Source: Dyadobacter koreensis
Lineage (GTDB): Bacteria > Bacteroidota > Bacteroidia > Cytophagales > Spirosomataceae
NCBI RefSeq assembly: GCF_900108855.1
Contig: NZ_FNXY01000002.1
Coordinates: forward strand, 672,967 to 736,966
Reading direction: 5' to 3'
DNA length: 64,000 nucleotides
The position numbers were made by a program, and so were the translations under genes. The notes under the pieces are model-generated. The model saw nothing but the letters and a program-made list of their open reading frames with translations, made no database searches and was not told the DNA's origin. The first letter of the stretch is position 1; each line of letters begins with the position of its first letter. Of this stretch, positions 36,506 to 45,012 are shown piece after piece.

Positions 36506-37336
36506 TTAATCCACCTTTTTTAGCTCCGTCACCGAAGTTGGTGTCCCTAACAAATCACTCTCAACGGATTTTACAACGCCGACACCCGGAGACGTCCACT
36601 CGCTGACGAGCCTCAGTTCATTGGATTGGTCCTGAAGCTCGCCGTTCATGAAGGTTTTGGTAATCAGTTCATAGCTGTATTCCCATTTACTGCAACTAAA
36701 AGTTCCTGCCGGGGTGGTCACGCTTTCAACTTTTTTCACGGCACCGTCTTCATAAGTAAGCACCGCGTCGATTTCGGTAGTAAATTCTTCCCCATCTTCT
36801 TCAAAAGCCAGGACCAGATTCAGCTTGATCGGCTCGCCTTTGAATGTCATTTTATTGCCAACTGCTGCGGTGTTTTCCAAAAGCTGGTACTGTGGAAATC
36901 CACTGATCTTAATGCTTTTTACCAAATCACTACCTTTAAATTCTTCCAAGAGGGTTGCGTAAGCAGCGGGTAAGGCGATCTCATTCGTCGTCACGCCGCC
37001 TTTACTGAATGATTTCATCATCAGCACCGTTTCGCTGCCGTCGCCGGAAATTTTATTTTCAATGTCAAAAACAGCAATTCCAGATGAGTCTCTGACATTT
37101 TTTACACGGGTGATCTGCGTGGCAACCGAACCGTCCTCGTCCTTGATTTGATAAGTGTAGGTTTTTCCCTTGGTCGGGATAATGGCCGTTGGGTCGGTTT
37201 GAACACTGCCGTCGCCAACTACCTTGTCATCATCGTTACACGCAATCTGGGTGAAGGCTGTGGCTGCGATAAGCAGTGCGAATGCTGATTTTGTAGATAA
37301 AGAGAAGAGCGTTTTTAATTTTACTTGTTTTAACAT
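36506..37336 (-). CDS. Lipoprotein of unknown function
   Basis: A 276-aa lipoprotein with a long n-region, hydrophobic core and lipobox TQIAC (Cys33), followed by Asp-rich NDDDK. Such acidic residues after the Cys often accompany surface export in Bacteroidota. The mature part is beta-rich (repeated Y-x-Y and V-x-V strands, TPAGTFSCSKWEYSYEL). No enzyme motif is visible. Its start region (TTAGCC-ATG-TTAAA) is nearly the same as that of the small ORF at 37994. It follows the membrane protein gene at 37405 by 68 nt and is probably in one operon with it. Confidence 0.7.
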   Translation of the reverse strand: MLKQVKLKTLFSLSTKSAFALLIAATAFTQIACNDDDKVVGDGSVQTDPTAIIPTKGKTYTYQIKDEDGSVATQITRVKNVRDSSGIAVFDIENKISGDGSETVLMMKSFSKGGVTTNEIALPAAYATLLEEFKGSDLVKSIKISGFPQYQLLENTAAVGNKMTFKGEPIKLNLVLAFEEDGEEFTTEIDAVLTYEDGAVKKVESVTTPAGTFSCSKWEYSYELITKTFMNGELQDQSNELRLVSEWTSPGVGVVKSVESDLLGTPTSVTELKKVD

Positions 37337-37404
37337 GGCTAAATTGTATTTGAATTAAGTATTAAAAATTAAGGAAAAACATATAGAACGGTTAGCTTTA
37401 TACG

Positions 37405-37902
37405 CTATTGAAAGGCGTGTGTGCGGTCGGCCTGGATCATCAGATGCAGGGTGAGTGATACGTATCCGGTCACGCATAGAACTCCTCTGATCAAAATAAA
37501 TTTCAACCACTTTTGCTGCACCAGCAGGGCTTGTCCATTATCGTCTACCGTCATATGCTGAATGATTTTATTCAATGGAACATTGACGTTAATCGCAAGC
37601 ATCAGATCAGCAGCCAGCAAAATGAACGAGATCAGAAGAAAACCATAACCCAGAATGCCGGATGATTTATCAGCCATAAAAAGCCAGATCAACATAAAAA
37701 CCAATCCTGAGGGATATAAGATTTTGAGCGGCGTCTCAATAACATTGTCCGTTGCTTTTCTGATTTCGATGAAACTTTCTGTCGGCAGATTTAACAAAAC
37801 CTTATAAAAAGAAAGGATGTAAAAACCGCCCTGTGAGGCCAGCGTGAAGTAAACGACAAAGCCGAGTACTTTGAACAGGAAGAATGAATCGATGATTTTC
37901 AT
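37405..37902 (-). CDS. Four-TM membrane protein of unknown function
   Basis: A 165-aa inner membrane protein with four predicted TM helices (about 8-30, 57-77, 83-104 and 135-157). The pattern LKILYPSGLVFMLIW and NVPLNKIIQ recalls DUF1772-like small membrane proteins (anthrone-oxygenase-like), but this is uncertain. Its ATG overlaps the stop of a 31-codon ORF (ATGA). The 340 bp above that ORF contain TCGTCGACAA-like elements also found before the LytS kinase gene. Confidence 0.65.
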   Translation of the reverse strand: MKIIDSFFLFKVLGFVVYFTLASQGGFYILSFYKVLLNLPTESFIEIRKATDNVIETPLKILYPSGLVFMLIWLFMADKSSGILGYGFLLISFILLAADLMLAINVNVPLNKIIQHMTVDDNGQALLVQQKWLKFILIRGVLCVTGYVSLTLHLMIQADRTHAFQ

Positions 37903-37994
37903 GGCCGCTGATACTTGGAATTAGGATCATTTTCTTTTCTGAATTTGGTGCTGCCAATATTTCTGAGCACAGGAGATAAATTTTTGTTTAACAT
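37899..37994 (-). CDS. 31-aa ORF translationally coupled to the membrane protein
   Basis: A 31-codon frame, MLNKNLSPVLRNIGSTKF onward, rich in Lys, Arg and Asn, with its TGA overlapping the ATG at 37902. The start context TTAGCC-ATG-TTAAA matches the start of the 37336 lipoprotein gene. It may be a leader peptide or a small basic protein. Confidence 0.4.
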   Translation of the reverse strand: MLNKNLSPVLRNIGSTKFRKENDPNSKYQRP

Positions 37995-38435
37995 GGCTAA
38001 TAATGTTGTAATTGATAGAGAATATCTGATTGCAATTGGTTGGAATAAGATAAAAAAGATTGAGTGAACGGTCTTTTCGATTCAGTACGATTGTCGTAAC
38101 AGGCGTATTAACGAAGAGAAGTAAATCCCTTTTTTCATCCGTATTTTGTTTGCATGTGCAATCAGCCTTTTATTTTTTTCTACAATTTTACAGGAAAAAA
38201 ATGAGTTGAAAATGGCTGGTAACATGCTTGTCGACGAACAACAGATTTCATCGACTAACGGATAATTATCAGGTATAAATGACTGCGAAGAACAGCATCG
38301 ATTTTGATCTTTTGATACTGTTATTTGGTTAAGTTGCTGGTATGTATGTTCTTATAAAACCAGAATTGTTCCATAACGTTTAGTTCGATAGCGCGAAGTT
38401 GCCGGAAAGTATATGCTCCCTGATGAAGGAAATAT
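37995..38435. promoter_or_regulatory. Intergenic region with LytTR-like element
   Basis: No gene in about 440 bp. TTGTCGACGA at 38228-38237 is the reverse complement of the repeat before the LytS kinase gene (40314 and 40335). A weaker copy (7 of 10) starts at 38248, 20 bp on. It could be a binding site controlling the operon that starts near 37994. Confidence 0.4.
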
Positions 38436-39158
38436 TTAATATACCAATTTAAACCGGCGTTGGCAGTCGCTTTTGTAGTTACGTCCGATCGGAAGCTCTT
38501 TTCCTGCGATATCGACCGCATGCGAATGATATCCTTCAATTTTAGGGATGGATACAATGAAGGAACGATGGATTCTGATAAAGTCATCTTCAGGAAGAAG
38601 TTCTTCCAGCATACTGATTTTCTGTTTGGAGATTAACACTTTGTCTTTTAAAACGACTTTGATATAATCGCGTAAACTTTCAATCCAATAGATTTCGTTA
38701 ACGTTTACTTTAACCATCTTGCGGTCGACTTTCAGGTACAGGAAAACGTCTTTATTGCTTACCGAAGGTTTTTCTGCAATACTGACCTGCCGGTTATTTA
38801 CTTCAAAAATCGTGAAAATCTTATCCATAGCCCGAAGAAAGCGGTCGAACGGGATCGGTTTCAACAGATAATCGACGGCATTCAGATCAAAACCTTCGAC
38901 AGCATAATCCTGATATGCAGTCGTGAAAACCACTTTTGGCGGATTTTTGAGGCTTCTCAAGAGCTCCGTTCCAGTCAGGCCCGGCATTTTGATATCCAGG
39001 AACATCAGATCGATTTTCTGCTGCTGCAATGTTTGAAAGGCCTGGATCGCATTTTCACATTTTGCTACGACCTCTATTTCGCTAAAATTTTGCAGGTAAT
39101 TAATGAGCACGTCGATGGCGTGCGGTTCGTCGTCTACCAAAATTGTTTTCAGTTTCAT
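38436..39158 (-). CDS. LytTR family response regulator
   Basis: A 240-aa regulator. The receiver domain (1-120) has the acidic pair D9/D10, phosphoacceptor D55 in MFLDIKMPG, Thr/Ser in VVFTTAY and Lys in LLKPIPF. The LytTR DNA-binding domain (about 140-238) contains IYWIESLRDYIKVVL and IRIHRSFIVSI. Its start overlaps the kinase stop by 4 bp, so the two form a cognate pair. LytTR proteins bind direct repeats two helical turns apart. Such repeats lie just before the kinase gene. Confidence 0.93.
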   Translation of the reverse strand: MKLKTILVDDEPHAIDVLINYLQNFSEIEVVAKCENAIQAFQTLQQQKIDLMFLDIKMPGLTGTELLRSLKNPPKVVFTTAYQDYAVEGFDLNAVDYLLKPIPFDRFLRAMDKIFTIFEVNNRQVSIAEKPSVSNKDVFLYLKVDRKMVKVNVNEIYWIESLRDYIKVVLKDKVLISKQKISMLEELLPEDDFIRIHRSFIVSIPKIEGYHSHAVDIAGKELPIGRNYKSDCQRRFKLVY

Positions 39159-40264
39159 AGCGGTCCGATTTCCAGTCTTTTATTCAGATTTATTTCTAAA
39201 ATTACAGCAAAAATATCTTCTTCTTCAAGGATTTTAAGCTGATGTGCAGAAGGGTAAAGTATAGCAAGCCGCTTTCTGACATTCGCCAGTCCAATACTCG
39301 AATGATTGGTTTCGAGGTCATTTTTTGGCAGATTATCGGGTTTACTGTTTGATATTTTAAATTTCAGCAAGTTATCTTTAATCAGCAAATCCATATTGAT
39401 CCATGCTTCTCCGACTTTCTCGCTCGTTCCATGTTTAAAAGCATTTTCGACCAGCGGCAGTATCAGAAGCGGTGCGATCCGCTGACCAGGTTCCAGGCCG
39501 TTGATGCTAAGGTTCAGGTCGAGCCGTTCTTCGTAGCGGATTTTTTCGAGGGCAACGTAATTTTCAATGATCTCCACGTCGCGCCGTAAATCCACAACCT
39601 CAGCATTGGCCTCATAAAGCATATACCGCAAAATTTCCGAGAGGCCTATAACGACCGAAGGCGATCGGGGAGACTGCGTAAGGGTGAGTGCATACAGATT
39701 GTTGAGCGTGTTGAAGAGGAAATGCGGATGCAGTTGTCCCTTCAATAAAACCAGTTCCGCTTCGAGTGCGGCTTGTTGTTTTTCATACCACATTTTGAAA
39801 AATTTTATAGCGACTGCAACCCAGACGATAAGATTTGCTTGTTCAAATGCATCTAATATGTATGTATAACGGAACAGTTGCTCCCTAAAAGTCCCTTCCA
39901 GTTTGCGCCAGACGAAGTTTTTATCCTGTTTTTTAATCACCTCATAAAGAATTGGATCAGCTATCAGAATTTCTATCAGTCTGAATATACACGTTGAAAC
40001 CAAAGCACACAGCAGAACAAAAACTATGAATTTGGAGTACTGTTTTGTGTAGAGATATCGCGGAATACCGACATAAGCGATCGTATAGAAATAAACCATG
40101 TGTAAGGGTATAAAAAAACCGATCATGGCAAGCGCGTGTTCAAATCCTGGTACGTTTACGCCATACATCACGGCAAGCATCAGCCAGGTAAGAAGCCAGA
40201 AAACGGCATGTTGTACAATTCTTTTGGAAGCTGTTTTCTGGATCAGACGTCGGGTTAACTTCAT
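39155..40264 (-). CDS. LytS/YehU-type sensor histidine kinase
   Basis: A 369-aa inner membrane kinase with four N-terminal TM segments (about 17-36, 45-68, 78-100 and 140-157). The His_kinase domain has QLHPHFLFNTLNNLYAL, phosphoacceptor probably H181. A HATPase_c domain follows with PLVENAFKHG and a G-rich end (SSIGLANVRKRL). No extracellular sensor domain is present; the TM bundle itself probably senses. It is co-transcribed with the response regulator (4-bp overlap). Confidence 0.92.
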   Translation of the reverse strand: MKLTRRLIQKTASKRIVQHAVFWLLTWLMLAVMYGVNVPGFEHALAMIGFFIPLHMVYFYTIAYVGIPRYLYTKQYSKFIVFVLLCALVSTCIFRLIEILIADPILYEVIKKQDKNFVWRKLEGTFREQLFRYTYILDAFEQANLIVWVAVAIKFFKMWYEKQQAALEAELVLLKGQLHPHFLFNTLNNLYALTLTQSPRSPSVVIGLSEILRYMLYEANAEVVDLRRDVEIIENYVALEKIRYEERLDLNLSINGLEPGQRIAPLLILPLVENAFKHGTSEKVGEAWINMDLLIKDNLLKFKISNSKPDNLPKNDLETNHSSIGLANVRKRLAILYPSAHQLKILEEEDIFAVILEINLNKRLEIGPL

Positions 40265-40313
40265 AGATCAAAGATATAAAAAACGAAAATGTCTGCTGTT
40301 CGCTGCTCTGTAT

Positions 40314-40345
40314 TCGTCGACAAAAACAACATTGTCGTCGACAAA
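40314..40345. promoter_or_regulatory. Paired direct repeats, candidate LytTR operator
   Basis: TCGTCGACAAA occurs at 40314-40324 and again at 40335-40345. The period is exactly 21 bp, two DNA turns, the layout used by LytTR regulators. It is 50 bp upstream of the kinase start. The role in autoregulation is inferred. Confidence 0.55.
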
Positions 40346-40515
40346 CTACATGGCTGTAATAAGGTTGACAATATCTTAATTTACTTTTTGGGACATTCAT
40401 TGCTTCGATTAAATAACAATTTATTTGTCAGGCATGAAATGTCGCGTTTATACCCTATGGTAGTCTGTTTTACGCCGTCTTTAAATCCTTTGCATCAAAT
40501 AACTTTGTTGTATAA

Positions 40516-40752
40516 ATGAAAGAAAAATCAACACTAAATAATATGAAATGGATTAATCGTTACCTCGCGCTTGGCGGCAGCTGCCGGTAAGCGATGACAT
40601 TCTAAAAGGAATGTTATGGCGGGGCGTTAAGTTTACAAACCGTTGCAGGATCTCCGGTGGCGGGCCAATATCCGGATTTTATGCAGCATCGGCTCCTGCC
40701 TGCTAAACTTACGAACGGTGATCTGACTATTTTGAGTTTTGATCCGGATTGA
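40516..40752 (+). pseudogene. Possible frameshifted short gene
   Basis: Plus-strand frames read protein-like in turn: MKEKSTLNNMKWINRYLAL from 40516, then LPVSDDILKGMLWRGVKF, then SLQTVAGSPVAGQYPDFMQH and RLLPAKLTNGDLTIL to a TGA at 40750-40752. Two frameshifts would be needed. A small hairpin (CTGTTTT/AAAACAG) near 40792 could be the old terminator. The family is not recognised. The rest of the 40346-40950 gap holds only a -7 box. Confidence 0.25.
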
Positions 40753-40911
40753 TGGGTAATCTGATAGATAAACATGGTGTAAAATGGCTGTCTGTTTTCA
40801 AAAAACAGTTAAAAAATCTGATCAGCAGAATAGAGGAAGATTATTTGAAAATGGCGCAATCTACCCCTTAGATTGCCGTATTTCCCCCCTTCTCAACTTA
40901 ATTTTCTATCA

Positions 40912-40919
40912 TACATTTG
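40912..40919 (+). promoter_or_regulatory. -7 promoter element
   Basis: TACATTTG matches TAnnTTTG, 31 bp before the ATG at 40951. It supports that start over an upstream in-frame ATG at 40873. Confidence 0.45.
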
Positions 40920-40950
40920 TATCATCACAAAGAACCTAAACAGTTATAAA

Positions 40951-41481
40951 ATGAATGTTTTAAAAATAATTCTATTCATTATCGTCGCAATCATCGGTCT
41001 GGTGCTGATCGTTGCTTTATTTGTAAAAAACGATTATACCATTGAACGGGAAGTGGTTATAAATAAGCCGGCTGCCGAAGTTTTTGATTACATCAGATAT
41101 GTTAAAAATCAGGATCATTACAACAAATGGACGATGACGGATCCGAATATGAAAAAGGAATTTAAGGGTTCGGATGGCACTGTCGGATTTGTATATGCCT
41201 GGGATGGAAACGACAAGGCGGGTAAAGGGGAGCAGGAAATCACAAAGATTGATTCCGGCAAGGAACTCGACCTGGAAATCCGTTTTGTTAAACCTTTTGA
41301 AGGAAAGGCACAGGCAAAAATGATTACGAAACCGATTTCGGAAAATCAGACGGTTGTTTACTGGTCGATGGCAGGACGCAGTAAATATCCGATGAATATT
41401 ACTAATCTTTTTACCGGGGCAATGCTTGGAAAAGATCTGGAAGCGAGTTTGCTGAATCTAAAAAATATATTAGAAAAATAA
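40951..41481 (+). CDS. Membrane-anchored SRPBCC family protein
   Basis: A 176-aa protein with an N-terminal TM anchor (NVLKIILFIIVAIIGLVLIV) and a polyketide cyclase/START-like domain (about 32-175). That domain begins YTIEREVVINKPAAEVFDYI and includes WTMTDPNMKKEFKG and VYWSMAGRSKYPMNI. The fold has a hydrophobic pocket, but the ligand is unknown. The start is set by the -7 box at 40912. The stop codon lies inside a hairpin. DoxX and ligase-like genes follow on the same strand. Confidence 0.8.
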   Translation: MNVLKIILFIIVAIIGLVLIVALFVKNDYTIEREVVINKPAAEVFDYIRYVKNQDHYNKWTMTDPNMKKEFKGSDGTVGFVYAWDGNDKAGKGEQEITKIDSGKELDLEIRFVKPFEGKAQAKMITKPISENQTVVYWSMAGRSKYPMNITNLFTGAMLGKDLEASLLNLKNILEK

Positions 41482-41503
41482 ATTTCGTATATTTTTCTAA
41501 TAT
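41467..41503 (+). terminator. AT-rich terminator overlapping a stop codon
   Basis: ATATTAGAAAAATA (41467-41480) pairs perfectly over 14 bp with 41490-41503 around a 9-nt loop. The SRPBCC stop codon (41479-41481) is part of the stem. Confidence 0.65.
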
Positions 41504-41612
41504 AGCTAAAAAGTGCAGTCATGAAGCTGATTTTATTACCAATGTGCCGGCAACGGATCTAAATTAATCCAATTCTTTATTCATCCTTTTCAATCGTTAA
41601 GACTTTACTATT

Positions 41613-41990
41613 ATGAGAATTGCAGCAATTATTGTTCGTGTTTTGATGGGGTTGATGTTTGTGTTTTCGGCAGCCGTCTTTTTCTTCAAACTGATACCTG
41701 TTCCTGAAATGACCGGACCGATAAAAACTTTTAACGAAGGGTTGGAAGCTTCTGGCTACTTCATGCCTTTTCTGAAAGCGGTTGAAACAATTGCTGGACT
41801 GGCGCTGATTGCAGGCCTCTTTGTTCCGCTGGCGACTGTCGTGATTTTTCCGATTACGATCAACATATTTCTGGTTCATCTTTTCCTTGCGCCGGAAGGC
41901 ATTCCAATCGCCATCTTTATGTTTGCAGGAAATTTATTTCTGGCCTATTATTACAGAAAGCATTATACTTCTATGCTGGTTATGAAATAA
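41613..41990 (+). CDS. DoxX family membrane protein
   Basis: A 125-aa inner membrane protein with four TM helices, starting RIAAIIVRVLMGLMFVFSA. KAVETIAGLALIAGLF is typical of the DoxX/SURF4-like family. Bacterial members are linked to thiosulfate oxidation or redox stress in some species, but most are uncharacterised. It lies 131 nt after the SRPBCC gene, with a hairpin in between, so it is probably separate. Confidence 0.82.
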   Translation: MRIAAIIVRVLMGLMFVFSAAVFFFKLIPVPEMTGPIKTFNEGLEASGYFMPFLKAVETIAGLALIAGLFVPLATVVIFPITINIFLVHLFLAPEGIPIAIFMFAGNLFLAYYYRKHYTSMLVMK

Positions 41991-42112
41991 TTCTGATATA
42001 AATGATCAAGTGAATTGATGTATTTCGTAATATGTGCATGGTTTCGGAAAATCGGACTGTACACTGTTTCCGAAACTACACTTTTGAACCCGAACGTATA
42101 AATAATGGAGTT

Positions 42113-42688
42113 ATGAAGACTGGCAAAAATAAGAACCAGGTAAGTTTGTTTGAGGCGATCAGCTACGAGTACCTATTCGTAATTTCTCCGAAAGAGGTTG
42201 AAGCGGATGTGCGTATGTTCAAAGAAAAACTTCATGAACTTATTGGCTTGCCGAGTCAGGTACTGAATTCGATTCCGCATATTTCATTGTATCATTTTTA
42301 CAGCGCGGGTGATCTGGATACCATTTTGAAGAAAAGCCTTCAGGCACTTTCAGGTTTCAGAGCGTTTAAAGTTAGGCTGGATGGTATCAAGACTTTTGGC
42401 AGTGAACAATATGACAGGACAATGTATATCGACGTCGAAAAATCCGATGAATTGGAAAATCTTCATAGTGCGCTGCAAATGACCTTTCTAAGAAAGGGTG
42501 AAAAATTCCATCCGCATTTAACAATCGCGAGAGGGATAAAGCCGGATAAATATGCGCTAATTGTTCCTAATTTACCTGATTTCGAATTTTTTGGCGGTTT
42601 TGATTGTCAGCAGATTACTCTTTTACGGAAAAGATTGGGAGAGGAAATGCCTTACGAACGTGTGCGAATTATCAATCTCGAAGGGTGA
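42113..42688 (+). CDS. 2'-5' RNA ligase family protein (2H phosphoesterase)
   Basis: A 191-aa soluble protein with two HxS/T motifs, HIS in SIPHISLYHF (about 57) and HLT in FHPHLTIARG (about 142), which define the 2H phosphoesterase fold. An upstream ATG at 42032 would add 27 residues that do not fit. The ATG at 42113 is preferred because YLFVISPK, the first strand, then falls near the N-terminus. Family members open or make 2'-5' or cyclic phosphodiester bonds in RNA or nucleotides. The substrate here is unknown. Confidence 0.82.
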   Translation: MKTGKNKNQVSLFEAISYEYLFVISPKEVEADVRMFKEKLHELIGLPSQVLNSIPHISLYHFYSAGDLDTILKKSLQALSGFRAFKVRLDGIKTFGSEQYDRTMYIDVEKSDELENLHSALQMTFLRKGEKFHPHLTIARGIKPDKYALIVPNLPDFEFFGGFDCQQITLLRKRLGEEMPYERVRIINLEG

Positions 42689-42722
42689 CAGAGAATATTA
42701 CATCCACAAATCATGAAATCTT

Positions 42723-43025
42723 ATGGTAGAAGTTTTTAAAACCAACGTTAAATACCAGGAAGAAGCAAACGGAATTATTGATCACATCCGTAACGCTTTT
42801 GATGGTTATGACGCTAATTTTGATCTTGAAGATTGTGATAAAATTCTCAGGGTTTGTTCGCAGACGAAAAAGATTGATGCTGAATCTATCATCAAAATTG
42901 TTCAGAATTCAGGTTTTGATGCCGAAGTTTTAGATGAGGATACAAAAATTTTAACATCCGGTTTTTCCGATATAAAAAGTGATTTGATCATTTTAACTAC
43001 ATCCTTGTCATTTTTGGTTTTATAG
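42723..43025 (+). CDS. Small HMA-like hypothetical protein
   Basis: A 100-aa protein whose first 73 residues (VEVFKTNVKYQEEANGIID, DLEDCDKILRVCSQ, IIKIVQNSGFDAEVL) form a beta-alpha-beta pattern like a heavy-metal-associated fold without the CxxC. Similar short proteins are common in Bacteroidota. The last 25 residues (LIILTTSLSFLVL) are hydrophobic and may be an unusual extension or the result of a lost stop. In the same frame after the stop, another 36 codons stay open. Confidence 0.6.
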   Translation: MVEVFKTNVKYQEEANGIIDHIRNAFDGYDANFDLEDCDKILRVCSQTKKIDAESIIKIVQNSGFDAEVLDEDTKILTSGFSDIKSDLIILTTSLSFLVL

Positions 43026-43150
43026 TTAAGGGAGACGGATAAGGTGACATATCAAAAGGAGTTCATCACAGACTTAATTCTCCATGAAAAGCCAGACCCC
43101 CGCTTTCAGTACATCAAAAAGAATGTTTAACCAATAAAAATTCTTGTCGT

Positions 43151-43600
43151 ATGGATACGGAAATGAAGCGAATTAAAAAGTCAGTCCTGATCAACGCTCC
43201 TAAGGAAAAGGTATGGGACGTACTTTTCACAGATCGATACACCAGAATCTGGTATACTGCTTTCGGCGAAGGTTCCCGTGCAGAAACAGACTGGAAAGTA
43301 GGAAGCAAAGCGATTTTTTCCGACGAAAGTAATAGTGGATTGATCGGAGAAGTAATTGCGAATGAGGCAAATGAAAAACTTTCTGTTGAATATAAGGGGA
43401 TACTGAATGACAATAAGGAAGATTATGAGAGTGATATGGCCAATCAAATTAAAGGTGGCAGGGAAACCTATCATATTTCAGAAGAAGACGGTGTAACGTA
43501 TCTGGAAATAGAAAGTGACATGGGTGCCGAATATTTTGAAGAAATGTCGAAAGCCTGGGTAAGCGCATTGCAAAAAGTGAAGTCGCTCGCCGAATCATAA
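43151..43600 (+). CDS. SRPBCC/AHSA1-like protein
   Basis: A 149-aa START-like domain protein of the AHSA1 group. It starts with RIKKSVLINAPKEKVWDVLF and has WKVGSKAIFSDE, GLIGEVI and the C-terminal helix SKAWVSALQKVKSLA. There is no signal peptide. Members bind hydrophobic ligands or help chaperones; the role here is not known. A terminator follows. Confidence 0.83.
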   Translation: MDTEMKRIKKSVLINAPKEKVWDVLFTDRYTRIWYTAFGEGSRAETDWKVGSKAIFSDESNSGLIGEVIANEANEKLSVEYKGILNDNKEDYESDMANQIKGGRETYHISEEDGVTYLEIESDMGAEYFEEMSKAWVSALQKVKSLAES

Positions 43601-43620
43601 CGATTGGATTGTTCTTTTGA

Positions 43621-43655
43621 AGCCCGTATGGATTCCCAACCGTACGGGCTTTTTA
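43621..43655 (+). terminator. Rho-independent terminator
   Basis: AGCCCGTA pairs with TACGGGCT around a 14-nt loop, followed by TTTTT. It lies between the SRPBCC gene and the convergent sugar porter gene. Confidence 0.85.
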
Positions 43656-43660
43656 GTTTG

Positions 43661-45010
43661 TCAAAGCCATAATTTTTCCATTTCTTCCAAAGATTTTTCT
43701 TTGGTTTCAGGAATGAATTTCCAGACGAATAAAAAGGCGAACAGAGACATTAGCATGAAAATCCAGAAAGTATATGCATTGCCGATTAATTCCAGCAAAA
43801 TCGGGAAACATTGTGAAACGATGAAAACGAAAATCCATAAAGCAAATACGCACAAAGACATTGCGCGGCCGCGTGTGCGGTTGGGAAAAATTTCGGCGAT
43901 GACGACAAAGGCTAAGGGCCCCAGCGAAAGTGCGAAAAAAGCGATGTAGGCTAAAATTGAGATCAATACCAGATAGCCTTTTGCGAGGCCGAGATAAAAT
44001 GCGCCGCCGATAAGCGCCAGGCAGAGCGTCATTCCGGCAGAACCCGCCAGTAAGAGCACTTTTCTTCCTAATTTGTCTACATATTTTATAGCAACAAGTG
44101 TAAAAAGAAAATTTACCACACCGACAAGAATTGTTTGCAGCAGAGCAGAATCAGAGCCATCGCCGGTAGACTTGAAAATCTCCGGAGCATAATACATGAT
44201 GGCATTGATACCAGTAATCTGAGAAAACATTGCGAGAAAAATCCCGGCAACAAGTGCCTTTCGAATGCCGGGTTTGAAAATTTCTGAAAAAGAAGCAGAT
44301 TCAGAAAATACGCCCTGGTTAATTTCTATTAATTCAGCACCTGCTTTCTCCGGTCCGTTTATTTTGGAAAGGATAGCCAGCGCTTCTTCATTTCTGCCTT
44401 GTTTTGCCAGCCATCTAGGACTTTCAGGAACAAAAAAGAGGAGTACCAGGAAAAGCACGGAAGGAAAAATTCCGGAACCAAACATCCACCGCCATCCGGT
44501 TTCTACATTCCAACTTTCGTTATACAGGCCAGCGATTTTTGCATTTACGAAATAAATGAGCAGGATACCAGTAACGATACCTAGTTGATTGATCGAAACC
44601 AGTCTTCCACGTTTTTCAGCCGGGGCAATTTCAGTAATGTACATGGGTGCCAGCATGGATGCGATCCCAATGCCTAGTCCTCCTATAATTCTGAAAAATA
44701 CAAACCAGTTGAGGTCTGACGGGACAGCGATACCAACGGAGGAAATGCCGAACAAAATTGCGGAAAGGACCAGGATTTTTTTACGTCCCAGCCAGTCACT
44801 CAGCGGTCCGGCAAAAAGCGCTCCGAAAATACATCCAACGAGCGCGCACGAAGCGATCCAGCCAACCATCGATGGCGACAGATCAAATTTGATTTGTAGA
44901 AATCCGATCGCTCCGGCAATCACCGCAGTATCATAACCAAATAATAACCCGCCGACAGCCGCAACCAATGTGATCTTGTAGACGAAAAGCGTGCTTCCCT
45001 GATTTTCCAT
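43661..45010 (-). CDS. Sugar porter, MFS (XylE/GLUT type)
   Basis: A 449-aa, 12-TM hexose:proton symporter from the ATG at 45010, 2 nt after the isomerase stop. The sugar porter signatures are clear: GLLFGYDTAVIAGA in helix 1, GPLSDWLGRKK after helix 2, RIIGGLGIGIASMLAPMYITE in helix 4, QITGINAIMYYAPEIF in helix 7 and PETKEKSLEE at the end. It is the last gene of the mannose-glycan operon and probably imports mannose or glucose released in the periplasm. An in-frame ATG at 45076 lies inside the isomerase gene and is rejected. Confidence 0.9.
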   Translation of the reverse strand: MENQGSTLFVYKITLVAAVGGLLFGYDTAVIAGAIGFLQIKFDLSPSMVGWIASCALVGCIFGALFAGPLSDWLGRKKILVLSAILFGISSVGIAVPSDLNWFVFFRIIGGLGIGIASMLAPMYITEIAPAEKRGRLVSINQLGIVTGILLIYFVNAKIAGLYNESWNVETGWRWMFGSGIFPSVLFLVLLFFVPESPRWLAKQGRNEEALAILSKINGPEKAGAELIEINQGVFSESASFSEIFKPGIRKALVAGIFLAMFSQITGINAIMYYAPEIFKSTGDGSDSALLQTILVGVVNFLFTLVAIKYVDKLGRKVLLLAGSAGMTLCLALIGGAFYLGLAKGYLVLISILAYIAFFALSLGPLAFVVIAEIFPNRTRGRAMSLCVFALWIFVFIVSQCFPILLELIGNAYTFWIFMLMSLFAFLFVWKFIPETKEKSLEEMEKLWL

Positions 45011-45012
45011 GG

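Noticed and set aside
38321..38587. 88-codon minus-strand frame
   Set aside because: Overlaps the 3' end of the LytTR response regulator in another frame.
43043..43129. 28-codon frame after the HMA-like gene
   Set aside because: In frame after a stop, GTG start, no support beyond being open. It may be a natural extension lost by a stop, but it is too short to call.
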